Source: Apostichopus californicus (lineage: Eukaryota; Echinodermata; Holothuroidea; Aspidochirotida; Stichopodidae). Taken from it: a DNA stretch of 20,295 nucleotides. Below are positions 1-20,295 of the stretch, one piece after another; within the stretch, counting starts at the first letter, position 1; the number at the start of each line of letters is the position of its first letter. Below the pieces are notes generated by a model. The model ran no database searches. It had not been told where the DNA came from and saw nothing but the letters and a program-made list of their open reading frames with translations. Position numbers and translations under genes: made by a program. The stretch covers positions 1,034 through 21,328 of the forward strand of contig JAIPMN010009400.1 in assembly GCA_020650975.1 (NCBI GenBank). The letters run 5' to 3'.

Positions 1-1264
1 CCCCCCCCCCCCCCCACCAACCTTTATATGCTACAAACATATCAATAATGGCTAATATCAAACAAATGGTTCCATTCTCCATAACTGTAGGTTTGACTGT
101 TGCAGTGTCTTGGACTTGTCCACTGGGTTCTACCAACACACCTACCATCTGAATAATGACAGCAAAGAACAATAGAATGTACAAAGGGTTTATTGTTTGC
201 TCACAGCAGAAGAACATTGTAACTACCACAATAATTATGTACAATAACAGTCTCAGCCCAAACAAATTTATCCATCTTGCATATGCTTGCTGACTCTTGT
301 TCGCTTTTCACTTTGTGAAAACTACAAAAAATATTTATTGATTTATGTAATCAATATGCTACCTATATTAGTTTAACAATTATTACTCATCATAAAGTTT
401 TTTCAAATCATGAAGTTTTCTTTAAAAACAGATTTCTGAAGGGATGAATGAATCTACAACACTGATTAAACCACTAACTTAGGGTAGTAATGTATGATGA
501 TGTTACTGTTAAGTATCCATCAAATATCAGTTCAGAAAACCTGGCAAAGTTCATTCTTTTTCTAAGATTCAATTCTAGTTGTCTCTTTTCTCTTGAATGA
601 CTTAATTAAACATGGCTAAGATTCCAGTACAATATGTGACATTTTTTTTTCTCATATTTATTACCTATATTCAAAGTTTGCCTTTGTCAAAAATCGTTGT
701 CTTTGTCAAAATACATTTGTCAAACAACACTACCACCTGAATGACCTAGTTGGAAACTTTGTTGTCCCAAGGACAATGTATAAAAGTTGCTAAAACTCCT
801 TAATTACCAGGCTGGAGTGCTGAATGCTGGAAAGAGAAATCCATTTCTTGTTGAATGAAAAATCCAGAACAGTCAAAGAAGGAAAACAATTCACAGAGAA
901 CTAATATAAACCACGAAACTTTGATTGTGCGCACCAGCAGAGTTTACAGTAACGATGTAACACAACTTTGCTCAAGTATCCAGATAAGATCATGGATTTG
1001 AAGGGTATGAGACAAATTTATAGCAATTATGCTAAAAGTAATGCAAATATATATATATATATTTTCACAGCTATCGAGTAAAACTAGCAATTGATCACAA
1101 CATTAAGTCAGTACATGTTGGTGTGTATACTGAATTGCCCCCGTCCAACTTGTTTCAAACTTGTCACCAGTGCTGTCTTCGCTGAGACAGCTATCTTCCA
1201 TTAACGGGTGTGAGACTGATTCTGTATCTGGTTCATGAAGGTTAACAGACTTGCTTCCAATCCA
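1..1264. other. MCM2 3'UTR and downstream DNA
   Basis: No convincing gene is seen. The stretch holds a poly(C) run at the very window edge (1-15), candidate poly(A) signals, and a short (AT)n tract near 1047-1062. A minus-strand frame open from 307 to the window edge is discussed under findings. Confidence 0.5.
657..662 (-). terminator. Candidate MCM2 poly(A) signal
   Basis: AATAAA on the minus strand lies about 600 nt past the MCM2 stop. Other AATAAA hexamers occur on this strand at 334-339 and 189-194, so which one is used is not decided here. Confidence 0.35.
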
Positions 1265-13861
<12,597 letters not shown>

Positions 13862-14042
13862 TATATCGATTAATATTAAGACGACGAAGCAACGCACAAA
13901 TTTCTAACACGATACGTTTTCTTGTGGAAAAGCAACACTAGTGAGGCTTGTATGATCTGATAGTCGATTCAGTGCCTGCTTGATGGTCAACCTCGACAAA
14001 TTCGGTATAACGATAATAAATGCACTCTGTGTAGTTTATTTC

Positions 14043-14082
14043 TTCCCGCGATCCGAAAAGCATGATCAAAAAGCGCGGGAAA
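14043..14082. promoter_or_regulatory. Pair of E2F-type sites
   Basis: TTCCCGCG at 14043-14050 and GCGCGGGAAA at 14073-14082 are in opposite orientations about 30 bp apart. E2F control of MCM genes at G1/S is established in animals, so these fit MCM2; whether they also act on TPRA1 is open. Confidence 0.7.
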
Positions 14083-14112
14083 AAAAATGAATATGCATAT
14101 TGCTGTTTGTAA

Positions 14113-14149
14113 TGACGTCATCGATCGCGATAACTTTTTCGTGACGTCA
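14113..14149. promoter_or_regulatory. Two perfect CRE palindromes (TGACGTCA)
   Basis: Two exact copies of the 8-bp CREB/ATF consensus occur at 14113-14120 and 14142-14149, 29 bp apart start to start. Between them lies a short palindromic ATCGCGAT. Confidence 0.65.
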
Positions 14150-14164
14150 ACTTCCGACGGAAAA
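14150..14164. promoter_or_regulatory. Inverted ETS-type pair (TTCCGACGGAA)
   Basis: An 11-bp perfect palindrome about a central A places two TTCCG/CGGAA ETS-type cores back to back immediately beside the second CRE. ETS/GABP sites are frequent in bidirectional promoters. Confidence 0.5.
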
Positions 14165-14169
14165 AGAAA

Positions 14170-16885
14170 ACACAAGCAGCTTGGCAAATTACGGAAACTA
14201 GGCTGGTACGTTTAAGTACATGATGTATCTGCCATACATGATAGCCTAACTGTTGTTAGACTGTACATGATTCGTTGTAATGATCTTTTACCCAAGTATG
14301 CGAAAGACAAATATAACTCACACATACTCTGTGGATAAAATCAACTGAACTACTGATTGAACTTCATCTCTTGTGCACGTACATTTACTGCTGAGTAAGT
14401 TTCGAACAACTTCGTGATTTCTAGATAAAGATTACCATAAACATGTATTGTTAGGCCTAACGTTAGGCTTACACTGTAGCTTCAGCTCGCCTAACTTAGG
14501 TCTATAGATACTAACTAGTACTAGTACTACTAAGTACTGCTGGTACTGCCGCCTAGGCTACCACCAGCAGGATGATTTACGCCAAGCATGCCGTACTTAC
14601 CACTTTGTAAAACTTGGTTGATTGATGAAATACGAATGAAAAAATTGTTTCGTCTAATTTAAACTGAAATTATGTGATCAAAGCCCTACCTTAAAGGGTG
14701 TGAAGACTCGCGCAAAAGAAACTTTGTAGCAAGTCTAGCCGGAAGGCTGGCCTAAACTTAAGTTAGGCCAAGAGACAAGATTAAGTTGCTGTGAACATAG
14801 GCTTCCTACATAAATGGTAGAATCAGACCTGTGAAAGATGAGACTTGATCCAAGGTATACTTCAAAACATCCATGTGCTCGCGCTGAGAATATCCCTACC
14901 ATTAATGCAGGAGTTAAAAATATTGTAAACGAGTATTCTAGGTTTGTTCAATTCAATGTGCCCTTTGGGTTATCCAATTGAAATTAATAATTATAATTAA
15001 AGCAGATCGTGGAAGCTGATCACTCTTCTCTTGCTGCACAGTAAAGAATTTAGCTGTTTTTTTTGTGCAAAGCTTTATGCCAATACATTTACGGCAGCAA
15101 ATGATGTGAGGCTGTTGGCAAGTTAATGTTCTTGAAAAGCAATAGCTGTAAGTCCAGTTAATGCTCTTCACCTAGTCACATAAGAAATTTTGATTGCAGT
15201 GAAACGACAAAATCAGACATAGTTTCCAAACAGCTGGACTGACAACCCTAAAAGAGTATTGAGAACTCATATGTCCTACTGGATCAGATTTTAGGTAAAA
15301 CAAATGGCATCTGTCTTTATTCAGTCAACATGATCTTATATTATGACAAGAGTGTGATGATCTGGCATAATGTTACAACTTCTTTCAGAACTGTATGATG
15401 GCTGCAGGACAATCAACAAATTATGTTACCAAGAAAGTTTTATGTGCATTACATGCAGAAGGTTCCAGAACTTTTCTGACAGCTTGCATTGTCAGTTGGT
15501 CAAATTGTAGAACATTGTAAAGATTTGATCAAATAAAATGAAGGCTATGTGAGGGAAATTGCTTATTCATTTTCTTCATCTAGTCTTCTTGTTTTATTTC
15601 TCCTTAAATATACATGTATTGGCCCCTGGTTCTGCTTTTTTCCTTACCCGAACCAACACGCTCACACATTTTCTGTCCAAGTTACCGGGTGAGTTTGTTG
15701 CTGCCAACCCAACTTAGCCTTTGCCATATTTACTGTACGTTTGATTTGTACTATTGATTTGACCTTGGATTGGATAGGGTTACTAGTTTGTCTAAAGGGT
15801 ATGTGAAGTTTATAAAATACCAATACTTATGGAACATTCACATTATGGATCCATGCATCCAATTGTGGAGTATAAAGTTAGACGTAAATTTTAAAGGAAA
15901 ACAAAACATTATTTATCAGTGTGCAAGAATGACGTCACCTGTTTGCTCCAAGTTCACTTTTGGTACGAAAGGTGGCAACTTCAACTGTCAATCTCAAAAA
16001 CGGTACATAGGAATTGAATACAAGTTTCACCAGAATGCTTAGATTATGTTCCTCTTAAACATATCCAAAAGAAATTTTGACCTGGACTATAGGTCACTTC
16101 CACACGGTACTGTAATTTGACAAAATGCCACAGGTATGTACTCTAAGAAGTTTTGCCACAAATGACAGTGCTAGATGTCAAAGACCCCATATTTAGTGCA
16201 TGAACTGTGACCATACTGAGGAATAAGAAGGAATCTTGCACGTACTGAAGGCCTACTGAACTATTAACAAAGCTGGTTTGAGATGTTCTGAAGGCAGTAT
16301 CTACTCTCAAACAACAATTTCTTGTACATGAAAGTAGCAGTACAAAAAAACGTCATGATTACAGCATGACCGAAGATGAATACATGTAACAATGAAAAGA
16401 TCACTTTTCTGACATTGAAGTGCCAAAGTAAATGTACTTTTAACCCTCCATACTACAGGGTACTGTACTGTAGCTGGTTCATCCAAGAACACAGGAGTAG
16501 CTAAGGAAACTTTAATATATTTTTTTCTGACAGTCTCAGATTCAGATGCATTATACAAGTAAATCTTGACCACAAAATAACAAATACTTGTTTATAAACT
16601 TTCTGTACATTGGGAACGAATCTGTTAAGAAGACAAACCAAAATTACACCTCAGTTAAAGTTAGATTTTCGGACGAGAAGCTGTAAATGGTCATATTTTA
16701 ATATCATGAGTAAACCAGGAACTGCCACATTCCTTATAAGTAAACTAATGTGTATATTACTCTTCACATCTAACATAATTTGCCTTATAAGAATATTAAT
16801 AAAGTAAGTAGAATAAGGTTAATTCTGTATGATGTTAGGCCAAGTCCTTCACTTCACTTTTGTGTTAAAACATTTTCTTTTGCAG
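14170..16885 (+). other. TPRA1 5' leader region / leader intron
   Basis: No coding exon is recognised. Possible leader-exon donors are CTG|GTACGT at 14206 and CTGA|GTAAGT at 14395; neither is supported by more than its consensus. The stretch contains a TAGGCCTA-type patch (about 14450-14770). The open frames here lack recognisable protein similarity. Confidence 0.4.
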
Positions 16886-16910
16886 GGAAAGGATCAAAGA
16901 TTGGAGTAAC

Positions 16911-19415
<2,505 letters not shown>

Positions 19416-19962
19416 GTGAGTTATACTTTCAATAGAACCTATCAATACAAGTTGTAAGAATAGACCCATTTTCTTGAATTTTACAATAGTTTGTCACAAA
19501 TCAAGGAGCACTAGATTCAAGTATTGACTTAAAGGTAACATCTAAGTAGAAGATTGGCAGCTTAGAAAGGTTTTTTAAGAAGTTATCAAGATTATTTCTT
19601 TCACAGTCTATATCTGTCCTTGTTGACAAGAATTGCATGTCAAAAGAAAATAACGTGATTTGTTTGTTTCCTACTGATGAGAGTGTTTTGTACATTGTTT
19701 CAATTTCATGTACTGGTGAGACATGTGGGCTACAGTACTTGTCCTATCCCTGTAGTCATACCAGATGCCAATGGTGAAGGGATAGGTTGAACAAACATTA
19801 CAGGACACACTCTCGAAAAAACATTAGATTCATCTTAGAAGTCTTAGATTAGAACCAAGAAAAAAGTATTCTTTCTTAACAGATATTACATATAAGGAAG
19901 TCATACAGGCATAAAAGTACACCTTTGACCAATCAGAGCACCCTATTAGTGGAGATTCTGCT

Positions 19963-20000
19963 ACATTATGAAAGAATTTGTGACATTATGAAAGAATTTG
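19963..20000 (+). repeat. Two 18-bp direct repeats in a TPRA1 intron
   Basis: ACATTATGAAAGAATTTG is present at 19963-19980 and 19983-20000. Confidence 0.9.
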
Positions 20001-20120
20001 AGGAGTTTTCCTGCTAATAAAAAGGCACTTGAACAATTTGTTTTTGAACAAGTTGGGTGATTCTCACACAGTATGCTTCTCTTACATTAGGGTTACAATG
20101 CAGTGCAGCTACTGCACACT

Positions 20121-20295
20121 CTAGGTTTCTCAAACAGCAAGGGGTACAGGGCAGGGTAATTATAGCATGTTCTTGGTTTCTCAAACAGCATGGGGTACAG
20201 GGCAGGGTAGTTATAGCATGTTCTATGCTTCTCAAACAGCAAGGGGTACAGGGCAGGGTAATTATAGCATGTTCTAGGCTTCTCAAACAGCAAGG
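20121..20295 (+). repeat. 51-bp tandem repeat at right edge, TPRA1 intron
   Basis: Units begin CAAGGGGTACAGGGCAGGGT at 20138, 20189 (CATGG variant), 20240 and 20291, preceded by a partial unit and cut by the window end. Since 51 is divisible by three, the array stays open in two minus-strand frames, giving Cys/Leu/Pro-rich repeats that should not be called as proteins. Confidence 0.93.

Larger units (their letters stand above)
13990..14170. promoter_or_regulatory. Putative bidirectional MCM2/TPRA1 promoter
   Basis: This is the only locally CpG-containing block between the two divergent genes. It combines two E2F-type sites, two CREs and an inverted ETS-type pair within about 120 bp. It lies 130-310 bp upstream of the MCM2 start codon. 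No TATA box is obvious on either side. Start sites are not determined here. Confidence 0.7.

Noticed and set aside
14206..14395. Candidate TPRA1 untranslated first exon
   Set aside because: Two plausible donors exist (14206 and 14395), but nothing in the sequence picks one, so no exon was called.
15770..16042. Plus-strand open frame of 90 codons upstream of TPRA1
   Set aside because: No similarity is recognised, no downstream donor joins it to the TPRA1 frame, and the composition is like the surrounding intron.

Overview
This window is ordinary nuclear DNA from an animal. The genes are split by spliceosomal GT-AG introns, base composition is AT-rich, and the introns carry minisatellites, microsatellites and short G/C homopolymers. 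The taxon cannot be fixed from the sequence alone. Protein similarity recalled from vertebrates, and the many TAGGCCTA-type low-complexity patches, would suit a marine invertebrate deuterostome such as an echinoderm; that is a weak inference.

Two genes lie head to head. On the minus strand, the complete coding sequence of MCM2, a subunit of the MCM2-7 replicative helicase, runs from an ATG at 13861 to a TGA at 1265-1267. I could place 17 coding exons with GT/AG boundaries and matching phases; joined, they total 2661 nt, giving 886 residues plus stop. On the plus strand, the 5' part of TPRA1 (GPR175, a seven-pass membrane protein) is present as three coding exons at 16911-17131, 18717-18849 and 19326-19415; the rest lies beyond the right edge.

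The interval between them, about 13.9-14.2 kb, looks like a compact bidirectional promoter. It has two E2F-type sites, two perfect CRE palindromes (TGACGTCA) and an inverted pair of ETS-type cores. MCM2 and TPRA1 are also divergent neighbours in the human genome (3q21), so the pair appears to be an old conserved linkage.

Layout: 1-1264 is MCM2 3'UTR and downstream DNA. 1265-13861 is MCM2, with a 55/52-bp minisatellite in its last intron (1945-2899), a 16-bp repeat (6479-6593), a 148-bp tandem repeat (8761-9480), GT- and CA-rich patches, and an 808-bp inverted-repeat element in intron 1 (12657-13464). About 13990-14170 is the promoter. 14170-16885 is the TPRA1 5' leader or leader intron, with nothing else recognisable. 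16886-20295 is TPRA1, with a 20-bp tandem repeat that copies its own exon/intron junction (18838-19200) and a 51-bp repeat running off the right end.

I found no new multi-gene system. The most unusual signals are repeats built from splice-signal sequences and the repeated placement of arrays right beside splice sites.
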